Origin: Pieris napi
Taxonomy: Eukaryota; Arthropoda; Insecta; Lepidoptera; Pieridae
Length of the DNA: 64,000 nucleotides
NCBI RefSeq assembly: GCF_905475465.1
Contig: NC_062239.1
Location: forward strand, 2,418,001 to 2,482,000
Reading direction: 5' to 3'
Shown in pieces: positions 11,721 to 23,139 of this stretch. Under the pieces are notes generated by a model. That model was given only the letters and a program-made list of their open reading frames with translations, searched no databases and was not told where the DNA came from. A program made the translations under genes and the position numbers. The first letter of the stretch is position 1. Each line of letters starts with the position of its first letter.

Positions 11721-11981
11721 ATACTGAGGCCAGGGGTGATAGAGGGGTAAGAACGCGGGGTGTGGAGATCCTCCGGACCCCGCTCAATCCCCCCGGCGCG
11801 CCAGTCCGTTCGAAGTATTCGGAAGAGGAGGTTGTGTCTCGCAACTATTTATAATTAATCGCGTGTGACTGACCGCGCGGAGTGCGCTCTCTTGCAGTGA
11901 TTTTTGTGTTCAGTGGAAGTGTGTGGGTGTATCGTTTTTGGAGTGTCCTGTAGACGATGACCGTGTGTGCTTGACGTGGGG
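11721..11981 (+). promoter_or_regulatory. gro: groucho proximal promoter and 5' UTR
   Basis: The sequence turns GC-rich just upstream of the groucho start codon. It contains a TATA-like tatttataat (about 11846), a CGCGTG word (11860-11865) that matches the Hairy/E(spl)-class target CACGCG on the other strand, and a TCAGT arthropod initiator (11910-11914). A start at about 11912 would give a 5' UTR of about 70 nt. The TATA-like word is too far from TCAGT for a classic pair, so the exact start is uncertain. Confidence 0.45.
11957..11974 (+). other. Five-codon upstream ORF in the groucho leader
   Basis: An ATG, four more codons and a TGA end seven bases before the groucho ATG at 11982. If the transcript starts near 11912 this upstream ORF is in the leader and could dampen initiation at the main start. 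It has no conserved peptide that I recognise. Confidence 0.5.
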
Positions 11982-12050
11982 ATGTATCCTAGCGCGGGCG
12001 CAATGAACGCTGCCGCCGCCGCTGCTGCCGTGGCGGCTGCCAGGCATCCG
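11982..12050 (+). CDS. gro: groucho coding exon 1 (start; polyalanine N-terminus)
   Basis: First coding exon of groucho/TLE, the nuclear co-repressor recruited by Hairy/E(spl), Engrailed, Runt, Dorsal and Tcf proteins. It encodes 23 residues starting MYPS, the usual Groucho start. A seven-alanine run follows, then A-rich sequence ending RHP. In Drosophila the start is directly MYPSPVRHP, so the alanine-rich segment is an insertion here. The exon ends in phase 0 at ccg before gtaata. A second methionine (residue 8) is in frame, but the MYPS start is favoured by conservation. The rest of the protein follows in exons 2-7 and beyond the window. Confidence 0.9.
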
Positions 12051-15000
12051 GTAATACTTTAAACAATAATTTTGCATTATAAAAATAATGAGACCCCTCA
12101 TTTCATTTTTAATCGACGACAGTAATTAAAGCGCCTCATTCACAGTTCGTGGGAATTTAGGTAGATAAGTTCGTAATTTGTTGTTTGTTATGAGTATGCA
12201 AGGCTTCAACATTTATTTGAGTTCACATAATATTACAATTGATAGTTCTAAGAATTGATAAGAATCACGGTTCGGCAATAAAGCCAAACAATACGGCGTA
12301 ACAAAAACGTCACTAAGCACCCCCCGCTGAGGCATGTCCCCTTCGCGTCCCCAAACTCAATGCGAACGACACGCTAGATTAACCATCAAATTGCTTGAAA
12401 GAAATGTAAAAGTATTACCAAGTCCAAAAATCTCTCTAACTTCACATGAAAAATTTAATTTTATAAGTTAAAACCGCGTTGTTTCCCCGTAAATAAGAGA
12501 TGTTACCGCAAACATGTCAGATAACCACATTTCGAGTTTCATATTAAGCTATTTAAGCTTAATTCAACCTTATTTATATAGAGAAAAGGTAGATATTAGC
12601 CTATCACATGTATACCGCAATTGTGGAACATCTGTCGACCGTTTACCGACGGGTTTAGCCGCAGTATTTTAAAATCCGCTAAAACATGGTTTAGCTAGGT
12701 AAGGCCTAGAATATAAGGAATATTCAAAAGCTGCAATTCATTTAAAACATTCTAAATTTTATCAAAATATTATGGAAATAAAACTTTTTTTATATTATTT
12801 TATTTCACAACAATTTTTAAATTAAGAACTTGTTTTACAATATAAAGTCTAATAATTACAAAAGTTGCAGATCAGTCATACTGTACAGACTATTATGTAG
12901 CAAATTATATAAATGAGAGTGAAAACCGTGAGAAAGCCTCCTTGTTTATGAAGTCCATTAGTGCACTAATGTGTACATGACCTAGCATTGCCTTTGAGAA
13001 TATCTAGTTCGAAGCGTTTAAGTTAAATGAGTCTGATTCATGTTTACTAAAAGATTAATAATAAATACTATTGAATAAAATATACACATAATTGAACATA
13101 AACAGTGTGAACATAAACTATGTACAAAGCTGTAATTTGCTATTCAGAATACCTAGAATAAAATAGGTAAAGGATTTCCAAGAAATTGTGTCAACAACTT
13201 ACTAGAACGGAAAACGCAAACGACTAACGATTTTATAAGTCGTAGAAAATACTAATGCAATTCAAATGGCTTTTTCAAAGACTAACTTTTTTACGTTAAA
13301 TTGCTATAATAGACCTGACAGATGACAGTTTGAAATTTCTGTAAAAAGTGCATAGGCAATCTTTTTAAGAAGTGTTCATTGTCAAATTTAAAATTAGAAA
13401 TTTGCCGTAAAGTACAGAACTAGCAAAGGCAGTAAAATTTATGGCCGTGTTCAGTGAGATTTTCCGATTGTTGACCGTGTTTCGAATAGCGCACTTTTAC
13501 TTCTTTTACGACACTGGTTTATGACTGAGGGGTGGGAGGAGGGAGGTGTTAATGTAAATGCCTATTTGTATGTTTGCTCAAAATCCGTGTCGCGTCCTAG
13601 CACTCAGCAAATATTTGATTTACGAAATTACCGCTATGAACAAGTGATATTTGCGTTGTCACAACTTGATATGCTAATAACTTAAATATTGTTTACTTGT
13701 ATTGAATTTAGCTTTTGGTAACGCTTAAAATTTGTTGTGCTTTCGCCCTTAAACTTTTTAACGAATTTCGATAAAATAAGGTAATGGATATTAATAAGTG
13801 GAGGATACCAATTATTTGATTAGGACACAAATTCTGTTGTAATTCAAATTTGCGGAAATCGGAAATAACAGTGAAATGGGTGTTGAACGTTTGATAAGGA
13901 TGCCTAAGTAAATATTCCTCTAAAATAATTCTCCACATTTATGTCGTGATAAGCCTTATCAAAAAGCAAACACGGTATTTGGAGTACGCTAACAACGCTT
14001 CGTCATAATCTAGACTTCATCAAATTGTTATCATAGATTACTTCACATTCTGTGAAAAATTCTTTTTGATTTTTTTGGTTATTGTTTATAGTTTTATAAA
14101 TAAAATAATGTGTAGAATGTTTATGTTTATATTTTGAGTTTAATAAAACAGTTCAAAGTTTAAAAACCATGCGGTAATACGTGCAAATCATGTAGGTAAT
14201 TGACCGCAAATGCCTGGTTTTACAATATTGTTCCTTATTTGCCAATAGCATATTAGCTTAGTGATTAATATCATAGAAATAATACATTTCATAATGGTAA
14301 TTTTTTATATAGAGCTGGTCACACATAGTTTATATAATCTGTTTAGTTTAAATCTAATGTTCGATTTTCGAAAATATTTGAATTCGTTGAGCACAGAACA
14401 GTGTTTATTAATTTCACGTTTAACGAATATTTGAATGAATACTTCTCTCGCAATACTGACATTGTATATTTTAATAGGACATGTGCTATGTAAGCATCGT
14501 TTCCGTGGTAAAAAATGCGAAATCGCCTTTTTATAAAATGGTTCATACCTATTACACACACAAATACATACGGACCAATCTTATACAAATATGTATTTGT
14601 ATTTTCGTATTTGAGTGCAAATGGTGTTACAATGGTTGTACTTTGACCGTACTAAAAAGGGTTTGTTTTCATAAATAAATTTTCCACAACGAAGATAAGA
14701 TGGATTTTTAGTAAGTTATGCTACATTCTATATGTTCAATCTTTTAAGAAAACGAGTATAAATCAGTAAATATAAAAAAAATAAGTTTATTAGACAATAC
14801 TTACAGCAATTCTTTCCAATCTGTGCAGCTATCGTTCTTAAGACTAGACATTTTTTTTGCTTACGATATAGAGTATTAAAGTGTACACATATCTTCTAAA
14901 ATTAAAACAACGAGCTTCTCTGCGTAAAATGAAACCTAATACGTATATTCTAAGAAAAAATTCCAAACAAAAAATTCCAACAAATTATGCAAACGGTTCG

Positions 15001-17039
15001 CTCATTGAATTAATAAGAAATTGAGATTCCAACAAAAGATTGGAGTGAACAGGTAGACGTGGGCAGACAGACGTATTCAATAATTTGGTATTTCTTTTTA
15101 TATCCGTTTAAATGCATTCTGTTTTTATGTTCGGGCCTTTCATCCGGCCCTCCAAGACTCAAAAACTCTTCATTGTATTTTAATTTGACCTTTTCGGTGA
15201 TAATTTATAGAGCCTTTTTATAAACGTTTACTCTATTATAGTCGTGGATTATTTTTTTGTGTTCGATTCAATGGGGTTCGAGTCTAAACTGTGCGAACTT
15301 TACATCGCTATTCATTATAATTTAAACGCACGTATTATTATATTGGAGACTATGTGATTACTAGCTGACCCGGCAACGTTGTTTTGACAAAAAAAGATTA
15401 CAGTGGGTACTAATATCGCAAATAAAAATGGGAGTAAAGTTTATCTATAAAAAAAATTAGTGTGGGCCGACCTTAAGAAGTATAAACAATTGTTTACCAC
15501 TGACGTACTCATATACCCAGAAATTTTATATAAATCATGAATGTTTCTTTTTGAACGATTACAGAAGCCTATCAGATCTGTACCTACCTATATAATTTGC
15601 TTTGAAAATTACAGTTTGATATAAAACAATATACTAGAAGATGCAGGCCTCAGCTTACCCATTGAGTAAACTCATCGAGCTGGAAATACAAAATTCCGGT
15701 TAAAATTAGCCCGAAAGTAAACACTGATTCACCAAGACACCCGCCACAAATAAAATAATTAAAACAACTTTTATTATCAGCCAATATGCAATACATCTGC
15801 TTCTTGTCTTTAGTCTAAACAAAGGCTGTGTTTAAAATAAATTTATTGGTGTTTATACGAAATTTATGTTTTCTTAGCAATTTACGCTTAGCATACTTTA
15901 TAGCCTTATTTAATTTCAATACACCTTTTTAACTAAAATTTCTTTGAGGATTCTAAATTAAATTCTCAACAAAAACTTTGCTACTTCGCTTTACAATACA
16001 TTTATGGTTAAATAATTTCAATGTTCTTGTATTAATATTACAGTAATAGTACTTTTAAGACGCTTTAGTATGCAACATCCGAACGGCATGCACGCACTGT
16101 GTGGTCGAGTTCCTTGAAACAGCTACCGATAATGTTTTGTTCTGTTTAAACGTTTATGTATGTCGATACTCAACACTCCTTTAAAAGCTTTTTTATTACA
16201 GTAATACGATTAAGAATTGCGTTTACAATATTCGTTGTACAGTCAATAAAGTTAAATAGATGTTGAAGCATAAAAAGCTCGGGTTTCTTGCGGTTATCCG
16301 CGGTATTACATTATTAAGTGCGATCGCCCATTACGGCTTGAGAAGGCGCTCCGGTTGCATTCACAAAATTCCGTCCACATTTTTCCCGGGCCCGATTGTC
16401 CGCAGTTCCATTTACAACGTCTACACACTAGTTCCTTTTACACTTTTATTTACGTTCCTTTTATTATTTTTAAAGTCCGTTTGTTCCTCGCGCCGGCGAG
16501 CGACTGTTATTTATTTTTTGCTGCCCTCCCGGCGACCGTGTTCGCTGTATTTTTATTTTCCGGCTTCTTATTATGGAGTTTGTTTTTTTTTGGTGCATGT
16601 TCGTGTTTTATTTGTGTGTTAAGAGGCGAGCGGTCGTTTTTTATTAATCGAGCCTCACACCGAATTATGGTCATTAAAGGATAATTTGTATTATGGTAAT
16701 TTGGGATGCGTGTAATTTTAACTTCGTGATAGGAACTTTTTCTGGCTGACATTAAAGTTATTGTTTTTAGTCTTATGATTGATCTTTAAATTGTTTTACA
16801 TTGTAAATTATATAATTGGGGATTAAAAACCTTCTTTGAAACATATCACATGTTATTCAATATGTCATTACATTTTGTAGTGCCTACGTGCATAGTGTTT
16901 GAACTAAGATAATGAGACATTTTGTTGTTCGGTTTGAGTATCTATGTATTATCTACAACCTTGCGTTTTAGTATCTGTATTTGTTAATAATAGTTTTGTT
17001 TAATTATGGTTTTTACTAATTATAAAGTACGTATGTCAG
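12051..17039 (+). other. gro: groucho intron 1 (4989 bp)
   Basis: GT-AG intron and mostly AT-rich. It holds a repeat end at 15360-15490 and a GC-richer patch around 16300-16650. Two overlapping long frames in that patch (120 and 109 codons) have no domain and look fortuitous. No other gene was seen. Confidence 0.8.
15360..15490 (+). repeat. Fragment of an ACTAGCTGACCCGGC interspersed repeat
   Basis: It begins ctagctgacccggcaacgtt, like the repeats at 25149 and 19785. This word is widespread in lepidopteran genomes as the end of a non-autonomous repeat. Only the first 100 bases or so are recognisable here. Confidence 0.55.
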
Positions 17040-17140
17040 CAGGGACCGCCGCAGCCGGGCCAACCAATTAAGTTCACGGTGGGTGAATCTTGTGACAGAA
17101 TAAAAGAAGAATTCAACTTTCTACAAGCTCAATATCATAA
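17040..17140 (+). CDS. gro: groucho coding exon 2 (start of Q domain)
   Basis: It encodes a short Q/G/P-rich linker, then IKFTVGESCDRIKEEF and NFLQAQYH. This is the first helix of the Groucho/TLE N-terminal Q domain (TLE_N), which forms tetramers. The ESCDRIKEEF wording is closer to vertebrate TLE than to fly Groucho. The exon is 101 nt, enters in phase 0 and leaves two bases (aa) for the next exon before gtaagt. The acceptor is a tandem cagcag: use of the second AG would begin the exon at 17043 and drop one glutamine. Confidence 0.95.
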
Positions 17141-17330
17141 GTAAGTAATTGATATATTAAAACAAGTAACCACGTAGCATGTATTCTTAAGGTCCAGGAC
17201 TCGATACCGGTGAGATAATTATTGTTTTCGGTAGGCATCACATCACCTACTTGTCTTAAAACATGATTAATGTAGACGCAAAAACGTGTCTGTTCCACGC
17301 CCCATTAGGATGTGATAGTGTTGCCCAAAA

Positions 17331-17492
17331 TCGGTCTTGGTCTTGCAGTCTTGGTCTTGTTCTTGCGTTTTTGCAAGACCAAGACCAATACCAAGACCGC
17401 CTTATTATAGCAAGACCAATACCAAGACTGAACCCTGCAAGACTTGAGCAAGACAATACTTAAGCCTGCAAGACTCTTGCGTCTTGCAGGTA
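17331..17492. repeat. CAAGAC/GTCTTG subterminal repeats, left end of hAT element
   Basis: Runs of gtcttg in one orientation are followed by caagac in the other, so the segment can also fold back on itself. It is the counterpart of the block at 20700-20855. Clustered short motifs next to the termini are normal transposase-binding sites in hAT elements. Confidence 0.8.
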
Positions 17493-18710
17493 AGACAAAC
17501 TGAGATTTGGGCGTTATTAAGTAGGTATTTGGTTTCAATCCCGATTTTGAGAAACGTTCCCCAGTATCAAAACCGTAGGTATCACAAATCATAACACTAA
17601 ACTAAGGGCTGCAGTTGTATTTGTAATTGGCAACGTGCCGCTCGTCTGAAAGCACCCTGAAACGTATTGTATTGATTAGGTAGGTAAGTACTTATTATAT
17701 TTCAACAATTTATTAAGTAGGTAGCGTGTTAATACTCACAAATCTGTTCCCTAATAACTTTCTAGCAAAGTTCATACCTTGTAGGTATCTACCTATAATA
17801 ATATGTTATGCTTGTTTATGTCTAATGTGCAGATCTAACGTTAGTACTCGTAGGTTGGTATGTGCTTAAAATTATATAAACATCATGTAGGTGTGAAACT
17901 TATGTTTCAAAGTTTATATTATTCTTCTATTTAGCAAAATTTAAAACTAACAGCGAGTCGAGTAGGTCTAGTAACTGTTTCTACGGCAGCCAATACTATG
18001 GTACAGACGCCAGCACATCAAGCTACTACAATCTATCAAATTTCTTCAACAGATTTTCAAGTTTATCGCTAAAGAATTAAGGTTCAAAGTTGATTGGGGA
18101 AATGTGACGTTCTGCGAATAAACTGTTGGTCGGTCGGTGTATTAAATACCTACTTATTTGATAATTTACCGACAAAGACGCCGCGGTTTGCAACAAGTGT
18201 AACACAGCATTTGACACTGAGCGCCGCATTCGCCGACAAAGAGTACGGACAGAGGCACACAAATTTTTACCTATTTTGGTAGGGTTGGTATAGGAGTATA
18301 AAATTAAATGACCTTGAAGATGTCCCAGCAGTAGGTAGGTATAAATTGAATGCTTTGAGTTTTTTTTATTTAAATACATTCTCACACTGGCTTGAATTCG
18401 AACACTACAGCGTTAAAAGCTGTCGGGCGAGATGATAATTAATAACTAAGTAGGTATTGCATCTATTGAATTGCGAATATTTTGATTTCGAAATAATCAT
18501 TGTTAATGTCGGTAAATGATAGATAGTGAGTGATACCTAGGTACTAAAATGTGAGCAGCAAGATTGAAAAGTGTATATGCCATGTCAGTGCTTTCAATAA
18601 GTTTATTTTAAAAAAGCTCTCTAGTAAGATTTAGAGTTTACCATTCAATTACACACAACATATTATTGAAAAACAAAAATTATGAAAAAGATATTTAGAC
18701 TGAGTACTTA

Positions 18711-19435
18711 GGGTCGATTCGACCAAACAAGAGTAAATCTTAATCTTAGAATAAATCGTCAGTTAATCGAGAGTAAATAAATTTTACGTTTTACCAACTA
18801 CAAACTCTAAGAATAGTGGGCTTATTCGGGAATTGCAACTATACCGCCGTTTCGCACGGAATAACAGCTATTCCTAGAATAATTTAATGGCGTCAGTCAG
18901 TCCAATCAGCTGATTTCTGTCATTTCACAAATATGTATTCTGTGTTTTAATTTCAAGTCAACGCAACGCACTAAATTAATAGTCTGGCATTGTATAATGA
19001 AACGTTTAAACAATTTAGTATTTATTTATTTATTAATTATTTTTAGATTTTTTTATTTTCTATAATATTAGAATGAAATTCAACTAGGCTCAACAGAAGT
19101 TCCTTTTTAGACGAAAGCCTCAAACTAACAAGAAATAAAAACTTTTTGTCGTCGTTTGACACCTGTTAAAAGCTACTTTTTCACACTATAATACGGCAAA
19201 ATCGAGTTGACATGATGTATGCTCTTACACTGTCCCGTTGTAGAACAACATTTATTTGCCGAGTTTTATTTTCGTTCACCATTTTCTTGCTATTCGCGTA
19301 TGGTTATTCCTAGCGCAATTATACTATTGATTACGTGGACAAACGACTATGGATTTACTCGAGATTAAAATCATGGAATAGATTATTCTTGGTATAGTTA
19401 CTCGTGTATAAATTGAAGTTAGGTCGAATCGACCC
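18711..19435. mobile_element. 725-bp Harbinger-like MITE nested in the hAT element
   Basis: Terminal inverted repeats of about 15 bp (gggtcgattcgacc at left, ggtcgaatcgaccc at right) are flanked by tta on both sides (18708-18710, 19436-19438). A 3-bp TWA duplication is typical of PIF/Harbinger elements. No ORF of note, so non-autonomous. It inserted after the hAT element was in place, or travelled inside it. Confidence 0.7.
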
Positions 19436-19784
19436 TTAGGAAATTAGTAGAAAAAATATTCTATCGTGGATACCTAGTTATTAAAAAGTGGATAAACGTT
19501 GTGTTTACTTAATTTTATTTTTCTGTGCTAATGCCAACATTGACAACCTCACCAAAATAGGTAAAAATTTAGTCCGCTTCTAGACTTTGTGTTGCCGCCG
19601 TCGCTTTCATGTCAAAGGTCGCCGCCACTGCCCATGTTCTACAGAAAAAAATAAGTTTCCGGGTGCTCAGAACGGACGCAAATAGATTATGTTGTCCTCG
19701 CAAGGAAGAATGTAGTCGTAAGGATAGGTAGATTTTATAAAAATTGTTGTAAGTAATAAAAATATACCTAGTTTATATTATTAC

Positions 19785-20209
19785 TAGCTGGCCTGGCGAA
19801 CATCGTACCGCCTAACAGTCGATTCTTTATTTGTTTAAAATACTTATTCTGCTATTCGGGACACCGGTCTAGCTAGTAAGATAAAAAAAGAAAATTGATA
19901 AGACAACAAATACATTATGTCAAAAAATTAAAAATTTACCTTCCCGGAACCCCTCCACTAACACTTGAACTTTATGCTATGGTATTAAAGTTCAAATTCA
20001 CTTTTAAGTATTATTACGAATATTTTGTATGGGAATATAGAAAAGTGTTGTTTTTAGACTGATTCACTCAATTTTATTTTAATTTTTCTCCGTAAGAACC
20101 ATCTTCGTACTTCAAGGTATATTATTAAAAAAAATCAGACAAATCGGTCAAACCGTTTTCATGTTATGTCGTGACAACGGAAAACGGGTTTCATTTTTAT
20201 ATATATAGA
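19785..20209 (+). repeat. Full-length-looking copy of the ACTAGCTGRCC...ATATATAGAT repeat
   Basis: It starts actagctggcctggcgaaca and ends in a tcatttttatatatatagat tail. This pair of ends is seen around many insect genomes as a short non-autonomous interspersed repeat. The interior includes an attaaagttcaaattcactt segment and no ORF. I cannot assign the superfamily with confidence. Confidence 0.5.
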
Positions 20210-20400
20210 TTACCTATTATACCTTTTTAAAGGACATTGCACTGCAAAATTGGAAGTGGGTGATTTTAACAAACTTGAAACGTGGAAAAGCTCCAAATAT
20301 GAGCGACGTCATATTGAGAATTGCAGTGTCGGTTTATCAACTTCTATCGTACCTACTCTAGTAGCGACTATTGTCTTCAGCGATGATTTACTAAATAAAT

Positions 20401-20436
20401 AAAAATAATCGTCGTGTAGGTACGACGATTATTTTT
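20401..20436. repeat. Perfect 15-bp stem, 6-nt loop hairpin
   Basis: The arm aaaaataatcgtcgt (20401-20415) pairs exactly with acgacgattattttt (20422-20436) across the loop gtaggt. It lies inside the hAT element. Confidence 0.8.
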
Positions 20437-20699
20437 CTAAGGAATACAATTTTGTTGTAGTAGGTACCTACATCGTTTCTTACTTACACATACTTTAACG
20501 ACAGTACCTACGTAGCAAAGCGCGCCAGTCACGAGTACGACAAGTTGCCTAAAAAATGTACCTACGCACACTGTAATGAAATCTGCTAATCTCAACACAA
20601 TGCCTGTAGCCTGCCTGCTATTATTGGTTGATGAACATTGTACATTGGTGAATGCTCCAGGATAGCCCGCAAGCCCCCACAAATAGCAATAGGCTAATA

Positions 20700-20855
20700 G
20701 GTATTTGCAAGTCTTGCGAGACTTGCGAGACTCTTGCTGCAAGATCAAGACCAAGACCAAGACTGAGAGCGCAATACCAATACCAAGACCGAGACCAGGT
20801 GTATTGACGCAAGACAATACCAAGACTGGCCTAAGTCTCGTCTTGGTCTTGCATT
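20700..20855. repeat. CAAGAC/GTCTTG subterminal repeats, right end of hAT element
   Basis: Many copies of caagacc and caatacc are followed by tcttggtcttgc just inside the right terminal repeat. This mirrors the left block at 17331-17492 in inverted orientation. A 149-codon minus frame across it is an artefact of the repeat. Confidence 0.8.
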
Positions 20856-21744
20856 TGGGCAACACTAGGATGTGACGGGACTTCAAACATTTTTTTTGGT
20901 CTTTTGATTATTAAGGAAATTTATTTAAATAAAAATGAATTCTAATGTAAGGTACAATTTGAGATCTAAAACCTGAAAATACAATTTCTCGACTTACACA
21001 TAGGTACAGAACCTTATTGTAACAAGTGCGAAAACTCTCAATAATAAAAATATTTAATATAATAGATTACATATCATTTTAATTTCTTTTTAAATCTAAA
21101 ACAATATTTAAGATACTTGTGATAACTTGAAGAGATTACTAAAACCCCTTATCGGAGAGCACAGCTTAAATATCAAGTACCTACATAAAAAATTCCCGTA
21201 AAAATTCATCCGGGAGATCCTTTGAGTATCCTTATCCTTTCTTTGTGAACGCTAAATAGTCCTTTTACATTCAAATCCCTTTACGACCTTTTGTTAACAA
21301 ATACAGGTTTATGCTATCTCGTGAAAAGTGCCTTATTGCGAATATTTTTTCTTATTATTTACTAGAACCGTTTTAGCTTTGTAAGGCATAGTTGGTGTTA
21401 AGTATCGTTTCTGAATCTCCCTAAATATTAACATAGAAAATATTTAATGTACCCATTAGTTAAAGAATAATAAGGTTATTGTAATCTTTGTTACGCGCCT
21501 ACTGTAATTGAATGAAGTTTATCATTCGAGGGTCAATTTGAATGAACGTTAACCGATAACACTACAAGTTACCAGAAACGATAAAGCCTATAAAACAAGT
21601 CAAAATATCTGTTATCAATTGAAATGATTACTTTGACACTAAAACAGGATCTTGTTTTGTCTATGTATTGAGTTTAATAATTAGTCTGCCTTTTTGACGG
21701 ATGTCAATTTAATTAAAACCACAAATTATTATTCTTTGTTTCAG

Positions 21745-21808
21745 TTTAAAATTAGAATGTGAAAAACTGGCCAGTGAGAAAATTGAAATACAAAGGCATT
21801 ATGTTATG
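21745..21808 (+). CDS. gro: groucho coding exon 3 (Q domain)
   Basis: 64 nt. The first base completes the codon split by intron 2 (aa|t, Asn). The exon then reads LKLECEKLASEKIEIQ and RHYVM, the second part of the Q-domain helix with leucine-zipper-like spacing. The acceptor is tttgtttcag and the donor gtgagt, in phase 0. Invariant residues of the family (LECEKLASEK, QRHYVM) are present. Confidence 0.96.
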
Positions 21809-22652
21809 GTGAGTAATTAACTTTTAAATTTGGAACTGGCGAACTATATTTAATTCAATTAATGTTGAAATAAAGGTTGTTTAATTTACAACGTCTATGG
21901 ACAAAAGCTTAAAATTGTATACTGAAATTAAAGTGTACGTAATCATAGTAAACAATCAATGATATTTATCTATTGTTCGCCCGCATATCGAGCGTACTGT
22001 TTCCATGCGATTGGACAGTCCATTATATTAAGTCCCCCTGTTATTTAGAGATAATAGCTGACATGAATAATATTGTATGCTCGCGTGACAAGTGCCCTGT
22101 TTATTATGAATGACACCCACACTCCTCAGCTATTACTATTTTTACAGATACCGATAAAATGTACTCAAATAGATAATTTATAGCTAGAACATGTGAATCA
22201 TTGATTTATTGAACAATATTAACACTAAAGCACTACATAATATACTTTGTCATAATAGATATATACTTCTAAATAAATATTTTGACAATTAGCTGTTGAG
22301 TGATATAATAACCAAATTTAAAAATGGCGTACAAAAAAGTAAAGTGGCAACATTATTCAGCTAGAAGCGAATAGATATTTGGCAGTCCCTAATTCCCGCG
22401 CTCGTTCCGCCCGATATGAATCACGATTAAGTGTTGCCAAATCGGCTGCAATTTATTTTAATACGCTCTGGAGGAAATTTTCGCGAGAGTTTTTATATGT
22501 CGGAAACACTTCTGGCGAACCGCCAAAATGTACTGCGGATGTTTAGTCACTCGACTCCAATGATTTGAGGAAGCTAATCACTGCCAAATGCTTTCTGTGT
22601 CACATTGTTCAACCGCTTTAATTGATATTTATAATCTGTGTTTATGTTTCAG
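21809..22652 (+). other. gro: groucho intron 3 (844 bp)
   Basis: GT-AG intron with no identified repeat or RNA. A CpG-richer patch lies around 22370-22520. Confidence 0.85.
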
Positions 22653-22697
22653 TACTATGAAATGTCATATGGGCTCAATGTGGAAATGCATAAACAG
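22653..22697 (+). CDS. gro: groucho coding exon 4 (Q domain, 45 nt)
   Basis: Fifteen codons, YYEMSYGLNVEMHKQ, an almost invariant Groucho/TLE block. Phase 0 at both ends, acceptor tatgtttcag, donor gtatgt. Skipping this exon would keep the reading frame but remove part of the tetramerisation helix. Confidence 0.97.
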
Positions 22698-23139
22698 GTA
22701 TGTTTATTTATCATTAAGCATGTAATTTATCAATTTTCTGTAGAGAATTAAGTTTATATGTTGGATAATGTGAATTAATAACCTGTTTTTATTATTAGTT
22801 CACAATCTCTGAATGAAATAATCTAGGTATACTACTAACGACTTCACATTCCAACGGTTATCTTTGAAAACAAGAACCACAGATCGCTTTTAAGAATTTA
22901 AAAATGGAAAGAATTCGAAGTAATTTAAAAAAAATGTTATTGCACTCGGTATCTGCGAGCGTTGTTTGAGTGGGCGCTTCGGGCAGGGGCGGACACCCAC
23001 AAAGCACGGCCGCGTTTTGTTGACATTTTGCTTTTTAATTTACAACCTCCTTTGTTTCCTTGTGTGAGCAAAAAAGCCAGAAAAACATTTTCGTTATAAT
23101 TGTAAAGTTTCTATGATGTTGTGACGGCGTTTATTTCAA

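Larger units (their letters stand above)
17316..20867. mobile_element. Complete 3552-bp non-autonomous hAT-type element
   Basis: The ends are a perfect 14-bp inverted repeat, tagtgttgcccaaa at the left and its reverse complement at the right. The element is flanked by an exact 8-bp duplication ggatgtga (17308-17315 and 20868-20875). An 8-bp duplication with a tagtgttgcc-type end is the signature of the hAT superfamily. Next to each end lie dense CAAGAC/GTCTTG repeats, which are candidate transposase-binding sites. No transposase ORF is present, so it would need a relative in trans. It carries a nested Harbinger-like MITE (18711-19435), another repeat (19785-20209) and a perfect hairpin (20401-20436). 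Confidence 0.85.
17141..21744 (+). other. gro: groucho intron 2 (4604 bp), mostly one transposon
   Basis: GT-AG intron. A single hAT-type element fills 17316-20867. Without it and one copy of its target duplication the intron would be about 1.04 kb. The remaining flanks show nothing notable. Confidence 0.9.

Noticed and set aside
16260..16684. Two overlapping ORFs of 120 and 109 codons
   Set aside because: They are hydrophobic, overlap each other in different frames, lie within groucho intron 1, and show no domain. Most likely chance in a GC-richer patch.
20437..20886. 149-codon minus ORF
   Set aside because: It runs through the CAAGAC repeat array and the right end of the hAT element. Translation is repetitive (VLVLVL) and has no domain.
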